This document shows positions 1 through 8,728 of a DNA stretch of 64,000 nucleotides, in pieces. How positions within the stretch are numbered: position 1 is the first letter of the stretch; every line of letters begins with the position of its first letter. The notes under the pieces were generated by a model that saw nothing but the letters and a program-made list of their open reading frames with translations, had not been told where the DNA came from and ran no database searches. A program made the position numbers and the translations under genes. Origin of the DNA: Rhizobium sp. ICMP 5592 (GTDB lineage Bacteria; Pseudomonadota; Alphaproteobacteria; Rhizobiales; Rhizobiaceae). The DNA is taken from the NCBI RefSeq assembly GCF_009498525.1, contig NZ_QSNT01000003.1:575977-639976 (forward strand), written 5' to 3'.

Positions 1-42
1 CGCGGAATGGGCGCCACATGTCTTGCAGATCCAGATGGGCAA
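1..42 (-). CDS. Possible 5' end of a CxxC zinc-ribbon protein gene, cut by the window edge
   Basis: Only 14 codons fall in the window. Reading leftwards from a TTG at 42, the frame gives (M)PIWICKTCGAHSA, with a Cys-x2-Cys knuckle. A TAAGGGA ribosome binding site sits about eight bases before the TTG. Rubredoxin-like N-termini of this form occur on some rhizobial metallo-hydrolases, but that is inference from very little sequence. A different frame starting with ATG at 19 (MWRPFR) is the other candidate, for example the DUF983 gene that often follows ctaE in rhizobia. The terminator at 115-164 separates this start from the oxidase operon. Confidence 0.3.
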   Translation of the reverse strand, partial: MPIWICKTCGAHSA

Positions 43-114
43 CGGAGCGATCCCTTATGCACGGACAGGCGACCCTGGAGATGGAGGGCGAACATGATGT
101 TGCAATGCCATGTC

Positions 115-164
115 GAAAAAATGCCGCCGCAAACGTTCCGGACTAGGCCAGACTTTGCGGCGGC
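115..164 (-). terminator. Intrinsic terminator of the cytochrome oxidase operon
   Basis: An 11-bp perfect stem (GCCGCCGCAAA at 123-133 with TTTGCGGCGGC at 154-164) closes a 20-nt loop. On the minus strand it is followed by a run of six U residues (116-121). It lies 49 nt after the ctaE stop codon and so should end the minus-strand cox transcript. Confidence 0.8.
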
Positions 165-212
165 AAGCATTGTTCATTTCGGCCGAAAGCCGACTTCCGG
201 AGCAGAGGCCGG

Positions 213-1091
213 TCAGCCGGCCGCTACCGGCGCACCCCAGCTGCCCCAGATGTAGATGCAGAAGAACAGGAACAGCCAGACGACGTCGACGAAGTGCCAG
301 TACCAGGCAGCCGCTTCGAAGCCGAAATGCTGTTTCGGCGTGAAGTCGCCCTTGATCGCGCGGATCAGGCAGACCAGCAGGAAGATCGTGCCGATCAAGA
401 CGTGGAAACCATGGAAACCGGTCGCCATGAAGAAGGTCGCGCCGTAGATCGAGTTTTTGAACTCGAAAGGTGCATGGGCATATTCATAGGCCTGCACGCA
501 GGAAAAGAACGCGCCGAGCAGAACTGTGAGCGTCAGGCCCTGGATCATGCTCTTGCGGTCATTGTGCAGCAGCGCATGGTGCGCCCAGGTGACCGTCGTG
601 CCCGACAGCAACAGGATGATGGTGTTGTAGATCGGCAAGTGCCAGGGATCGAGAACCTCGACACCCTTGGGCGGGAACTGACCGCCGAGGAAGGCCGTCC
701 GCGATGCCTGGATCGCCTCGTTCGGGAAGAGGCTGACGTCAAAATAGGCCCAGAACCAGGCGACGAAGAACATCACCTCGGAGGCGATGAACATGATCAT
801 GCCGTAGCGCAGATGCAGCGAGACGACGCGGGTATGCGCGCCCTCATGCGCTTCCTTCACCGTGTCCGACCACCAGCCGTACATGACGTAAAGGATCAGC
901 GCCAGACCGATGAAGAACAGCCATGGGTGCGCCCAATCGAGACCGAACAGGTGCAGCGAGCCGCCGTTGAGATAGCGCATGAAGCCGACGCCACCGAAGG
1001 TGATGATGAAGGCCCCGATGGCTGCCAGCAGCGGCCACGGGCTCGGGTCGATGATGTGGTAGTCGTGTTTCTTCTGATGCGCCTCTGCCAT
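213..1091 (-). CDS. ctaE: Cytochrome c oxidase subunit III
   Basis: This is subunit III of the aa3-type terminal oxidase, an integral membrane protein that stabilises the catalytic core and helps deliver protons. The 292-residue product shows the expected series of hydrophobic helices, the charged SDTVKEAHEGAHT segment after the first pair, the HLRYGMIMFIASEVMFF helix and a C-terminal FVDVVWLFLF helix. The ATG at 1091 (MAEAHQKK) is chosen over an upstream in-frame ATG at 1148, which would add an uncharacteristic extension. It is the last gene of the minus-strand operon ctaC-ctaD-ctaB-coxF-ctaG-ctaE and is followed by a terminator. Confidence 0.95.
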   Translation of the reverse strand: MAEAHQKKHDYHIIDPSPWPLLAAIGAFIITFGGVGFMRYLNGGSLHLFGLDWAHPWLFFIGLALILYVMYGWWSDTVKEAHEGAHTRVVSLHLRYGMIMFIASEVMFFVAWFWAYFDVSLFPNEAIQASRTAFLGGQFPPKGVEVLDPWHLPIYNTIILLLSGTTVTWAHHALLHNDRKSMIQGLTLTVLLGAFFSCVQAYEYAHAPFEFKNSIYGATFFMATGFHGFHVLIGTIFLLVCLIRAIKGDFTPKQHFGFEAAAWYWHFVDVVWLFLFFCIYIWGSWGAPVAAG

Positions 1092-1154
1092 GTCAGCAAT
1101 CCCCGAATGACTTTTTCCCATATTGCTCCCGGCCAAGCCGAAAAGCACTCTCCA

Positions 1155-1769
1155 TCAAAGTTTCTTCTGCGCCGCCTTTGTCGCCGCGCCCTCGTTCGAC
1201 GCGACCGGCTTTGCGCCATCGCGTGGATAGAAGGTGTAGGACAATGTCAGCGCCGTGATCGTCTTCGTCTCTTCCGCCTTGGTGATCTCGGGATCGACGT
1301 AGAAGACCACCGGCATCTCGCGCTTTTCCCCCGGCGCCAGATCGGTCTCGTTGAAGCAGAAGCATTGCACCTTGTTGAAATAGGCACCCGCTTCCACCGG
1401 CGAGACATTGAAAATAGCCTGTCCTCGCGTCGGCTGGTCGGACTTGTTCTCAGCCACGAACCTGATCTCGATCGTCTCGCCGATCTTCGGATTGACTTCC
1501 TTCTGCATCGGCTTGAAGTCCCAGGGCACGCCCGGAGCGACATTGGCGTCGAAAGTGACCTTGATCGGCTTGTCGAGAATGATGCTGGATGCCTGGTCGA
1601 CGCGCTGCGTTGTGCCGTTAAAACCTGTGACCTCGCAGAAGATGCGATAGAGCGGCACGGCGGCGGCGCACATCGCGCTCATGCCGACGACGAAGCTCAG
1701 GCACATGGCGACCACCAGGCCGTTGTTGCGGCCTGCCGTCCTCACCTTGTTCGTTGTCCCCTCCTCCAT
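1155..1769 (-). CDS. ctaG: Cytochrome c oxidase assembly protein (Cox11 family)
   Basis: CtaG/Cox11 is a membrane-anchored copper chaperone that delivers copper to the CuB site of subunit I. The 204-residue product has one N-terminal transmembrane segment (GLVVAMCLSFVVGMSAMCAA), the family segment VPLYRIFCEVTGFNGTTQR, and the copper-binding CFCF motif within QCFCFNETDLAPGE. A GAGGAGG ribosome binding site favours ATG at 1769; a GTG immediately before it (1772) would sit too close to that site. It lies nine bases after the coxF stop. Confidence 0.95.
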   Translation of the reverse strand: MEEGTTNKVRTAGRNNGLVVAMCLSFVVGMSAMCAAAVPLYRIFCEVTGFNGTTQRVDQASSIILDKPIKVTFDANVAPGVPWDFKPMQKEVNPKIGETIEIRFVAENKSDQPTRGQAIFNVSPVEAGAYFNKVQCFCFNETDLAPGEKREMPVVFYVDPEITKAEETKTITALTLSYTFYPRDGAKPVASNEGAATKAAQKKL

Positions 1770-1778
1770 CACGCCTCC

Positions 1779-1919
1779 TCAAACGTGTCCGGTGCCGACC
1801 TTGATGATGGTGATCGCGTAGAACAGGATCACCAGGCCGGCGAGCACCAGGCCGAGCGCGATATTGCGCCCTCGCCGCGATTTCTTTTGCGCGTCCGTAA
1901 GCTTGACAAGTTCGATCAT
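1779..1919 (-). CDS. Small CoxF-type membrane protein of the oxidase operon
   Basis: This is a 46-residue protein with a basic N-terminus (DAQKKSRRGRN) and one transmembrane helix (ALGLVLAGLVILFYAITIIK). Rhizobial and related oxidase operons carry a small single-pass gene here, often called coxF, of unknown exact role, presumably in oxidase assembly. The ATG at 1919 overlaps the ctaB stop by four bases (ATGA), which indicates translational coupling. A longer open frame upstream in the same phase runs through ctaB and is not coding. Confidence 0.85.
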   Translation of the reverse strand: MIELVKLTDAQKKSRRGRNIALGLVLAGLVILFYAITIIKVGTGHV

Positions 1920-2875
1920 AGCCAGCCCCCCACGCCGCCCGACATCAGCACGGCAACGAGCCTGTCGATCAAGAGCGCCGAAAAGATTGCGAAGAGATAG
2001 AAGATCGAAAAGGCAAAGAGTTTCTTCGCCGGCACCATCTTCACATCGCCATCGGGCATGCGCCAGACAGAGATGGAACAGTGAATGAAGATCACACCGA
2101 GAATGGTGGCGACAACACCGTAGCCGAGGCTCGCAAAGCCCATGAAGGATGGGACGACGCCGATGATGGCGGTCAGAACGGCATAGGCGACAATCTGGTT
2201 TTTCGTGGTGGGCACACCCGCCACATTCGGCAGCATCGGCACACCGACGGCCTCGTAATCCCCCATCTTGAACAGCGCCAGTGCCCAGAAATGCGCCGGC
2301 GTCCAGAGAAAGATGATCAGGAAGAGCACGACGCTCTCGATCGTCACGTTGCCCGTCACGCAAGCCCAGCCGATGACCGGCGGGAAAGCGCCGGCGGCAC
2401 CGCCGATGACGATGTTCTGCGGCGTCGAGCGCTTCAGCCACATCGTGTAGACGACCGCATAAAAGAAGATGGTGAAGGCGAGGATCGCGGCCGACAGCCA
2501 GTTGACGGCAAGCCCGAGGATCGTCACCGAGAATCCCGACAATACCAGGCCGAAAGCCAGCGCCTCGGAAGGCGCCACGCGGCCAGCCGGGATCGGGCGT
2601 TTCGCCGTGCGGGTCATGATCGCGTCGATATCGGCATCGTACCACATGTTCAGCGCGCCGGACGCGCCGGCGCCGACGGCGATGCAGAGAATGGCGATCA
2701 GACCGAGAACCGGATTGATATGGCCCGGCGCCAGAACCAGACCGGCAAAAGCAGTGAAGACGACCAGCGACATGACACGCGGCTTCAGAAGCTCGAAATA
2801 ATCGCGCGCACCCGCTTCCGAGAGGCCGACTTCGCCTTCCTTCGCAAGCGCTTCGTGATTGTCGATGACCGTCAT
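1916..2875 (-). CDS. ctaB: Protoheme IX farnesyltransferase
   Basis: CtaB (heme O synthase) transfers a farnesyl group to the vinyl group of heme b, the first step towards heme A for subunit I. The 319-residue polytopic protein has the UbiA-superfamily prenyl-diphosphate motif in NMWYDADIDAIMTRTAKRP, and the family N-terminus DYFELLKPRVMSL. It sits between ctaD and coxF in the oxidase operon and overlaps coxF by four bases. The length is normal for the family. Confidence 0.96.
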   Translation of the reverse strand: MTVIDNHEALAKEGEVGLSEAGARDYFELLKPRVMSLVVFTAFAGLVLAPGHINPVLGLIAILCIAVGAGASGALNMWYDADIDAIMTRTAKRPIPAGRVAPSEALAFGLVLSGFSVTILGLAVNWLSAAILAFTIFFYAVVYTMWLKRSTPQNIVIGGAAGAFPPVIGWACVTGNVTIESVVLFLIIFLWTPAHFWALALFKMGDYEAVGVPMLPNVAGVPTTKNQIVAYAVLTAIIGVVPSFMGFASLGYGVVATILGVIFIHCSISVWRMPDGDVKMVPAKKLFAFSIFYLFAIFSALLIDRLVAVLMSGGVGGWL

Positions 2876-2933
2876 TCTTTCATTCCAATGTCAGTTGAGC
2901 CGGACGCCGCTTATCACGGCGTCCGGAAATAGG

Positions 2934-4628
2934 CTACTTGATGCGTGGCAGCTCTTCCCACTGGTGGAACGGCGGCGGCGATGACAGCTGCCATTCGAGC
3001 GTCGTTGCGCCCTCGCCCCAAGGATTGTCGCCGGCAACGCGTTTCTTGGCGAAGGCGTCATAAACGCCATAGAGGAAGATGACCACACCCACGGCTGCGA
3101 CATAGGAGCCCATGGAGGAGACGAAGTTCCAGCCGGCGAACGCATCCGGATAGTCGATGTAACGGCGCGGCATGCCAGCACGACCGAGGAAGTGCTGCGG
3201 AAAGAACACCATGTTGACGCCGATGAAGGTGACCCAGAAATGCAGGTTGCCGATCTTCTCGTTGTACATGTAGCCGGTCATCTTCGGGAACCAGTAGTAC
3301 CAGGCGGCGAAGATGGCGAAGACGGCGCCGAGTGACAGCACGTAATGGAAGTGCGCCACGACGTAGTAGGTGTCGTGCCATACGCGGTCGAGGCCGGCAT
3401 TGGCGAGCTGTACGCCGGTAACGCCACCGACGGTAAACAGGAAGATGAAGCCGATCGCCCAGATCATCGGCGTACGGAACTCGATCGAGCCGCCCCACAT
3501 CGTCGCAATCCAGGAGAAGATCTTTACGCCTGTAGGAACGGCGATGACCATCGTCGCGAAGACGAAGTAGCGCTGCGTGTCGAGCGACAGGCCGACCGTG
3601 TACATGTGGTGAGCCCAGACGACGAAGCCGACGGCGCCGATCGCGACCATGGCATAGGCCATGCCGAGATAGCCGAAGATCGGCTTGCGCGAGAAGGTCG
3701 AGATGATGTGGCTGACCATGCCGAAGCCGGGTAGGATCAGGATGTAGACTTCCGGGTGACCGAAGAACCAGAACAGGTGCTGGTAAAGGATCGGATCGCC
3801 GCCGCCTTCAGGGGCGAAGAAGGTCGTGCCGAAGTTGCGGTCGGTCAGCACCATGGTGATGGCGCCCGCCAGAACCGGCAGCGACAGAAGCAGCAGGAAG
3901 GCAGTGATCAGCACCGACCAGGCAAAGAGCGGCATCTTGTGCAGCGTCATGCCCGGAGCGCGCATGTTGAGGATCGTCGTGATGAAGTTGATCGCGCCGA
4001 GGATCGAGGACGCGCCGGCGATATGCAGCGCGAAGATCACCAGGTCGACCGCCGGTCCCGGATGCCCGCCTATGCCCGAGAGCGGCGGATACATCGTCCA
4101 GCCGCCGCCCGCGCCGTAAGCGCCAGCCGGGCCTTCGACAAACATCGACAGGATCAGCAGCAGGAAGGCCGGAACGATCAGCCAGAAGGAGATGTTGTTC
4201 AGACGCGGAAACGCCATGTCCGGCGCACCGATCATGATCGGCACCATCCAGTTGGCGAAACCGCCGATCATCGCCGGCATGACCATGAAGAAGATCATGA
4301 TCAGCGCATGGGCGGTGACGAAGACATTGTACATCTGCTTGCCGCCATCGATGGAGGCATCGCCCGAATAGCCGTAGACCATGGAAGCCAGACCGCTGAA
4401 GATCTGGATGCCAGGCTCCTGCAACTCCATGCGGATGGCGATCGAGAGCAGGAAGCCGATAAGGCCGGCGAAGATCGCGAAGATCAGGTAGAGAGTGCCG
4501 ATGTCCTTATGGTTCGTCGAGAAAAGCCAGCGGTTTGCGAAACTGGGCTTGTGAGCGTGGTGATCGTCATGCGCGTGGGCGTCGTGATGATCGTGCGAGT
4601 GATCGTCGTGTGCCGTGGATCCAGCCAT
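2934..4628 (-). CDS. ctaD: Cytochrome c oxidase subunit I
   Basis: This is the catalytic subunit of the aa3 oxidase; it holds heme a and the heme a3-CuB centre and pumps protons across the inner membrane. The 564-residue product contains the CuB/cross-linked Tyr motif WFFGHPEVYIL and the heme-ligand motif YYVVAHFHYVLSLG, with about twelve hydrophobic helices. The N-terminus is unusual: residues 7-26 hold ten histidines and many aspartates before the first helix. ATG at 4628 has an AGGGA ribosome binding site and lies 15 bases after ctaC. Confidence 0.97.
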   Translation of the reverse strand: MAGSTAHDDHSHDHHDAHAHDDHHAHKPSFANRWLFSTNHKDIGTLYLIFAIFAGLIGFLLSIAIRMELQEPGIQIFSGLASMVYGYSGDASIDGGKQMYNVFVTAHALIMIFFMVMPAMIGGFANWMVPIMIGAPDMAFPRLNNISFWLIVPAFLLLILSMFVEGPAGAYGAGGGWTMYPPLSGIGGHPGPAVDLVIFALHIAGASSILGAINFITTILNMRAPGMTLHKMPLFAWSVLITAFLLLLSLPVLAGAITMVLTDRNFGTTFFAPEGGGDPILYQHLFWFFGHPEVYILILPGFGMVSHIISTFSRKPIFGYLGMAYAMVAIGAVGFVVWAHHMYTVGLSLDTQRYFVFATMVIAVPTGVKIFSWIATMWGGSIEFRTPMIWAIGFIFLFTVGGVTGVQLANAGLDRVWHDTYYVVAHFHYVLSLGAVFAIFAAWYYWFPKMTGYMYNEKIGNLHFWVTFIGVNMVFFPQHFLGRAGMPRRYIDYPDAFAGWNFVSSMGSYVAAVGVVIFLYGVYDAFAKKRVAGDNPWGEGATTLEWQLSSPPPFHQWEELPRIK

Positions 4629-4643
4629 TGTCCCTAATCCCTC

Positions 4644-5534
4644 TTACTTCGCGACGTTTTCAGCAACATTGACGGTAGCCGGCTGATCGACGGCGGCCAT
4701 CAGAGCCTTGTTCGCCTTGGTCAGATCACCGGCGGCGGTGGTCAGCCACTGCTGGTATTGATCCTGGGAGACGATGCGGATGGCGATCGGCATGAACGCA
4801 TGGTCCTTGCCGCAGAGCTCGGAACACTGGCCATAGTACAGACCTTCACGATCGGCCTTGAACCAGGTCTCGTTCAGACGGCCCGGAACGGCGTCGATCT
4901 TGAGGCCGAAGGACGGCATGCCGAAAGAATGGATGACATCCGTGGGTGCGGCGGTGACGAGAACGCGCACGACCTTGTTGACGGGCAGCACCAACTCGTT
5001 GTCGACGGCGAGAAGCCGCGGATATTTCGACTTGTCTTCCTTGCCGGCCGCCGCGCGATCGGGCTCCTTCAGCATGAAGGAATCGAAAGCCAGCGGGTTA
5101 TTTCCGCTGTTTTCATACTCGTAATTCCACTGCCACTGCGTCGCCGTCGCCTTGACGGTCACGTCGGGATTCTGCGGAAAGGTGAGCTGCTTGGTCAGAA
5201 GTTCGAAAGACGGAACGGCCAGGAACAGGAGAACAAGAACCGGGCCTACCGTCCAGATCACCTCGATCACCGTGTTATGGCTCGTCTTGGAGGGCACCGG
5301 ATTCTTGGAGGCCCGGAACTTGACCATGACGACGATCAGAAGGACCAGCACCAGCAATGTAACCGGAATGATAAACCAAAGCGTGTATGCTTCGAACCAG
5401 CGAATTTCATGCATGTTGCCGGTCGCCGCCTCCTGCAGACCGGTTTCCCATGGTTTTGGCTGATCGGCATAGCTGCCGGTCGCAAAAAGCAGACAGGCGA
5501 TAGCCGCCAGAGCTGCGTAAGCCCTCTTAATCAC
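4644..5534 (-). CDS. ctaC: Cytochrome c oxidase subunit II
   Basis: Subunit II carries the periplasmic CuA centre that accepts electrons from cytochrome c. The 296-residue product has a signal peptide (about residues 1-23, ending GSYA), two transmembrane helices, the aromatic TQWQWNYEYEN patch and the CuA ligand motif YGQCSELCGKDHAFMPI at about residues 233-250. A C-terminal tail of about 45 residues follows the cupredoxin fold. It begins with GTG at 5534 behind a strong GGAGGGAGA site and is the first gene of the operon. Confidence 0.96.
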   Translation of the reverse strand: MIKRAYAALAAIACLLFATGSYADQPKPWETGLQEAATGNMHEIRWFEAYTLWFIIPVTLLVLVLLIVVMVKFRASKNPVPSKTSHNTVIEVIWTVGPVLVLLFLAVPSFELLTKQLTFPQNPDVTVKATATQWQWNYEYENSGNNPLAFDSFMLKEPDRAAAGKEDKSKYPRLLAVDNELVLPVNKVVRVLVTAAPTDVIHSFGMPSFGLKIDAVPGRLNETWFKADREGLYYGQCSELCGKDHAFMPIAIRIVSQDQYQQWLTTAAGDLTKANKALMAAVDQPATVNVAENVAK

Positions 5535-5872
5535 GATGTCTCTCCCTCCAGCGTTTGATCCCAGATCAACCTCAAACGCAGTATCCCTACAGTCCTCTGC
5601 GCTTCAAACCACAGTTTGGGGCACACCGCAACAACTCACGACATTTGTCCGTGCGGCATTTTTGCGCGAAATATACTCCTCCGACCCGTCTAAACATGAC
5701 AAGCATTTCATCATCATACGAAAAATTGCATGACGGTCCATCGTATCGCCGTGACAAAATAGGATAGAGGTCGTATTTCCGCCGCACTCGATTGGAATTC
5801 AGCAGGCGGGGCTTTTCATTTGCCGGGCTGGGCTTCAACAATAGCGGCACTGATTCGAATCTAGAGGTTTCC
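5535..5872. other. Divergent promoter region between ctaC and the ialB-like gene
   Basis: These 338 bases separate the minus-strand oxidase operon from the plus-strand IalB-like gene, so promoters for both should lie here. The stretch is richer in A+T than its flanks around 5660-5770. No convincing sigma-factor boxes could be assigned by eye. Short open frames here do not resemble known proteins and lack good ribosome binding sites. Confidence 0.6.
5555..5569. promoter_or_regulatory. Inverted repeat in the ctaC leader
   Basis: TTGATC and GATCAA form a perfect six-base inverted repeat with a three-base spacer, 21-35 nt upstream of the ctaC start codon. It resembles an FNR/FixK half-site pair (TTGAT-N4-ATCAA), but the spacer is one base too long. 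It also lies very close to the start codon. A binding role is speculative. Confidence 0.3.
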
Positions 5873-6484
5873 ATGGGTTTTCGTTCCCTCGCGCGGCTTT
5901 GGTTTGCCACCGCCAGCATCGCTGTCGCGGTTGCCATGCCCGTTTCAGCGCAGCAGGCACAGCCGGCGCCGCAGGCCCAACAGTTGCAACCGCAGCAGGG
6001 TCAGCAGCAGCCGACGCATACCCAGCAAGTCCCAACCACCCAGGTTCCACAACCGCCGGGCACAGTGCGCTCGAGCCATGGCGCATGGTCCGTGGTCTGC
6101 GACAAGCCAGCGGGTGCCGCCACCGAGCAATGCGCGCTGATGCAGAATGTCATCGCCGAGGACCGACCGGAAGTTGGCCTTTCGGTCGTCGTGCTGAAGA
6201 CCGCCGATCGCAAATCGAAGATCCTGCGCGTGCTCGCCCCACTCGGCGTGTTGCTGCCGAACGGCCTTGGCCTCAACATCGATGGCAAGGATATCGGCCG
6301 CGCCTACTTCGTCCGCTGCTTCGCCGACGGCTGCTATGCGGAAGTGGTGCTTGAGGACGAACTATTGAAGACGCTGCGCAGCGGCGCCACGGCGACGTTC
6401 ATCGTTTTCCAGTCGCCGGAAGAAGGCATCGGCATTCCAGTCGATCTCAAGGGCTTCGCCGACGGCTACGACGCGCTTCCGTAA
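5873..6484 (+). CDS. Secreted IalB-family (invasion associated locus B) protein
   Basis: The 203-residue product has a signal peptide ending near AMPVSAQQ. A Gln/Pro-rich stretch follows (about residues 25-60), and then a domain typical of the IalB family (SSHGAWSVVCDKPAGAATEQ, then LRVLAPLGVLLPNGLGL and YFVRCFADGCYAEVVL). The cysteines of that domain are conserved. IalB proteins are periplasmic or surface proteins linked to erythrocyte invasion in Bartonella; their role in rhizobia is unknown. ATG at 5873 is chosen because it opens the signal peptide; an in-frame start at 5792 would bury it. Confidence 0.85.
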   Translation: MGFRSLARLWFATASIAVAVAMPVSAQQAQPAPQAQQLQPQQGQQQPTHTQQVPTTQVPQPPGTVRSSHGAWSVVCDKPAGAATEQCALMQNVIAEDRPEVGLSVVVLKTADRKSKILRVLAPLGVLLPNGLGLNIDGKDIGRAYFVRCFADGCYAEVVLEDELLKTLRSGATATFIVFQSPEEGIGIPVDLKGFADGYDALP

Positions 6485-6548
6485 CGCGGCGGGGCTTGCC
6501 CTCTCGTCATGCGACGCCTACATCGGCTCTGAACGGAGCACCTGACCC

Positions 6549-7964
6549 ATGAATACCGATCTGCTTACCCTGTTCGATGCCGACGAAACCAAGCTGCGCG
6601 CCATCGTCGCCGAGGCGCTTGCCGGCGCCGACGACGGCGAGCTTTTCGTCGAGCATGTTCAGGCGGAATCGCTGACCTTCGACAACGGGCGGATGAAGGG
6701 CGGCAGCTTCAACACCGAACAGGGTTTTGGCCTGCGCGCCGTCGCCGGCGAAGCGGTCGGTTATGCTCATGCGGGCGATCTATCCGAAGCTGCGCTGAAG
6801 CGCGCCGCCGATGCGGTGCGCGCGGTTACCACCGGTTATGCCGGCTCCTATGCCGCGGCGCCCCAGCGCACCAACAAGGTGCTCTATAGCGACGAGAACC
6901 CGATTGGAGCGCCGAGCTTCGAGGACAAAGCGAAGCTCCTGCAGCAGATCGACAGCTATCTGCGCGACAAGGACGGCAAGGTGCGCCAGGTGACGGCCTC
7001 CGTCGCCGCGAGCTGGCAGGTGGTCGACATTCTTCGCGCCGACGGCCATCGCGTCCGTGACATCAGGCCGATGACCCGCATCAACATCTCCGTCATGGTC
7101 GGCGATGGCGACCGGCAGGAATCCGGCTCCTTCGGCACCGGCGGCCGCGTCGGCTTCGGCGATTTCGTCACGGAAGAGAACTGGCGCCGCGGCGCCGACG
7201 AGGCACTGCGCCAGGCGCTCGTCAATCTCGAGGCGATCGATGCGCCGGCCGGCACGATGGATGTCGTTCTCGGCTCCGGCTGGCCGGGCGTCATGTTGCA
7301 CGAAGCCGTCGGCCACGGGCTGGAAGGCGATTTCAACCGCAAGAAGACCTCGGCCTTTGCCGGACTTCTGGGCCAGATGGTTGCCGCACCCGGTGTCACC
7401 GTCGTCGATGACGGCACGATCGAAAACCGTCGCGGCTCGATCACGGTCGACGACGAAGGCACGCCTTCGGCCTACAATGTCCTGATCGAGAACGGCAAGC
7501 TGGTCGGCTATATGCAGGACCGGCAGAATGCCCGCCTGATGGGCATGAAGGCGACCGGCAACGGCCGCCGCCAGGGCTACGCCCACACGCCGATGCCCCG
7601 CATGACCAACACCTATATGCTCGGCGGCGACAAGACGCCCGACGAAATCATCGCCTCGGTGAAGAAGGGCATCTATGCCGTTTCCTTCGGCGGCGGTCAG
7701 GTGGACATCACCTCCGGCAAGTTCGTCTTCGGCTGCACCGAGGCCTATTTGATCGAGAACGGCAAGGTCGGCGCGCCGATCAAGGGCGCCATGTTGATCG
7801 GCAACGGCCCAGACGCCATGAAACGCATCTCGATGGTCGGCAACGACATGAAACTCGACACCGGCATCGGCAATTGCGGCAAGGCCGGCCAATGGGTCCC
7901 CGTCGGCGTCGGCCAGCCACATCTCAGGATGGATCAGGTCACGGTCGGCGGGACGAAGACCTGA
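6549..7964 (+). CDS. tldD: Metalloprotease TldD
   Basis: TldD forms a heterodimeric zinc metallopeptidase with TldE/PmbA that degrades unfolded peptides and processes some peptide antibiotics and antitoxins. The 471-residue product has the zinc motif HEAVGH at residues 251-256 (within MLHEAVGHGLEGDF), the family motif NTYMLGG, and a C-terminal SFGGGQVDITSGKFVFGCTEAYLIENG. Its length is typical. No pmbA partner is present in this window, as is usual because the two are generally unlinked. Confidence 0.95.
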   Translation: MNTDLLTLFDADETKLRAIVAEALAGADDGELFVEHVQAESLTFDNGRMKGGSFNTEQGFGLRAVAGEAVGYAHAGDLSEAALKRAADAVRAVTTGYAGSYAAAPQRTNKVLYSDENPIGAPSFEDKAKLLQQIDSYLRDKDGKVRQVTASVAASWQVVDILRADGHRVRDIRPMTRINISVMVGDGDRQESGSFGTGGRVGFGDFVTEENWRRGADEALRQALVNLEAIDAPAGTMDVVLGSGWPGVMLHEAVGHGLEGDFNRKKTSAFAGLLGQMVAAPGVTVVDDGTIENRRGSITVDDEGTPSAYNVLIENGKLVGYMQDRQNARLMGMKATGNGRRQGYAHTPMPRMTNTYMLGGDKTPDEIIASVKKGIYAVSFGGGQVDITSGKFVFGCTEAYLIENGKVGAPIKGAMLIGNGPDAMKRISMVGNDMKLDTGIGNCGKAGQWVPVGVGQPHLRMDQVTVGGTKT

Positions 7965-8052
7965 CATCTGCCTTCAGGGATTGCCTGGACGGAACATCGC
8001 CCAGCGACAGGATCGGTACTCTCGGCAACTATTGAACCATGAGGCTTTCCGG

Positions 8053-8685
8053 ATGCGTTTACTGTCGCGCTGGCAGAACTCCGCGGGAGAAAGAGTGCGG
8101 ATAGCACTTCACCTCAAAGGCATACCCTTCACCTATGCTCCCGTGGGCTCGTTGGCTCCGGGAGAATATGCAAGGCTCAACCCCCAAGGCCTCCTGCCTG
8201 CCCTCGATATCGGCGGCCGCATCATTGCTCAGTCTTCGGCAATTCTCGATTATCTGGAGGAGACGTATCCTCAACCAAGCCTGCTGCCGGCCGACCCTGT
8301 CGTTCGTGCCGAGGCAAGAGCTTTTGCCGCCCACATCGCCTCGGAGATGCACGCCTTGAGCGTTCAGCGCGTGCGGCGCTTTCTGCAGTCTGACATGGAC
8401 GCCGATGACGAAAAGGTCGCGACCTGGGTTAATCACTGGTTGGTTCTGGGTCTGAACGCCCTGGAAGAAACCCTGTTGCGGCGGCCAGCTCAGTGGCCTT
8501 TCTGCTTCGGTGCGGAGCCCGGTTGGGCCGATCTGCATCTCGTGCCGCAATTGAGTGCGGCCCGTCGCCTTGGTATCGATCTATCCGGCTACGCCCAGTT
8601 GCTCGCAACGGAAGAGCGCTGCATCGAACGCGAGGCCTTTCGTCTTGCCCGCCCGGAAGCGCAAGTCGACTTCCCCAACTCGTAA
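8053..8685 (+). CDS. Zeta-class glutathione S-transferase, maleylacetoacetate isomerase type
   Basis: The 210-residue product has a thioredoxin-like N-terminal domain with the motif SRWQNSAGERVRIALHLKG and the glutathione-binding INPQGLLPAL-like NPQGLLPALDIGG and QSSAILDYLEE. An all-helical C-terminal domain follows. This pattern fits the maleylacetoacetate isomerase family of tyrosine catabolism. The family signature SSCS(x)R is altered to SRWQNSAGERVR, so another GST substrate is possible. ATG at 8053 matches the family start; an in-frame ATG at 7981 would add 24 unrelated residues. No tyrosine-catabolism neighbour is present. Confidence 0.75.
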   Translation: MRLLSRWQNSAGERVRIALHLKGIPFTYAPVGSLAPGEYARLNPQGLLPALDIGGRIIAQSSAILDYLEETYPQPSLLPADPVVRAEARAFAAHIASEMHALSVQRVRRFLQSDMDADDEKVATWVNHWLVLGLNALEETLLRRPAQWPFCFGAEPGWADLHLVPQLSAARRLGIDLSGYAQLLATEERCIEREAFRLARPEAQVDFPNS

Positions 8686-8728
8686 GCCGTGGCGCAAACG
8701 CGCAAATCCACCTGCCTATAGCCGGATC

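Noticed and set aside
1..212. A complete gene after ctaE
   Set aside because: Only a terminator and possibly the first codons of a minus-strand gene are present; the window edge prevents identification.
294..2000. A 568-codon open frame opposite ctaE and ctaG
   Set aside because: It runs through two well-recognised oxidase genes and their intergenic gap, with low-complexity charged composition.
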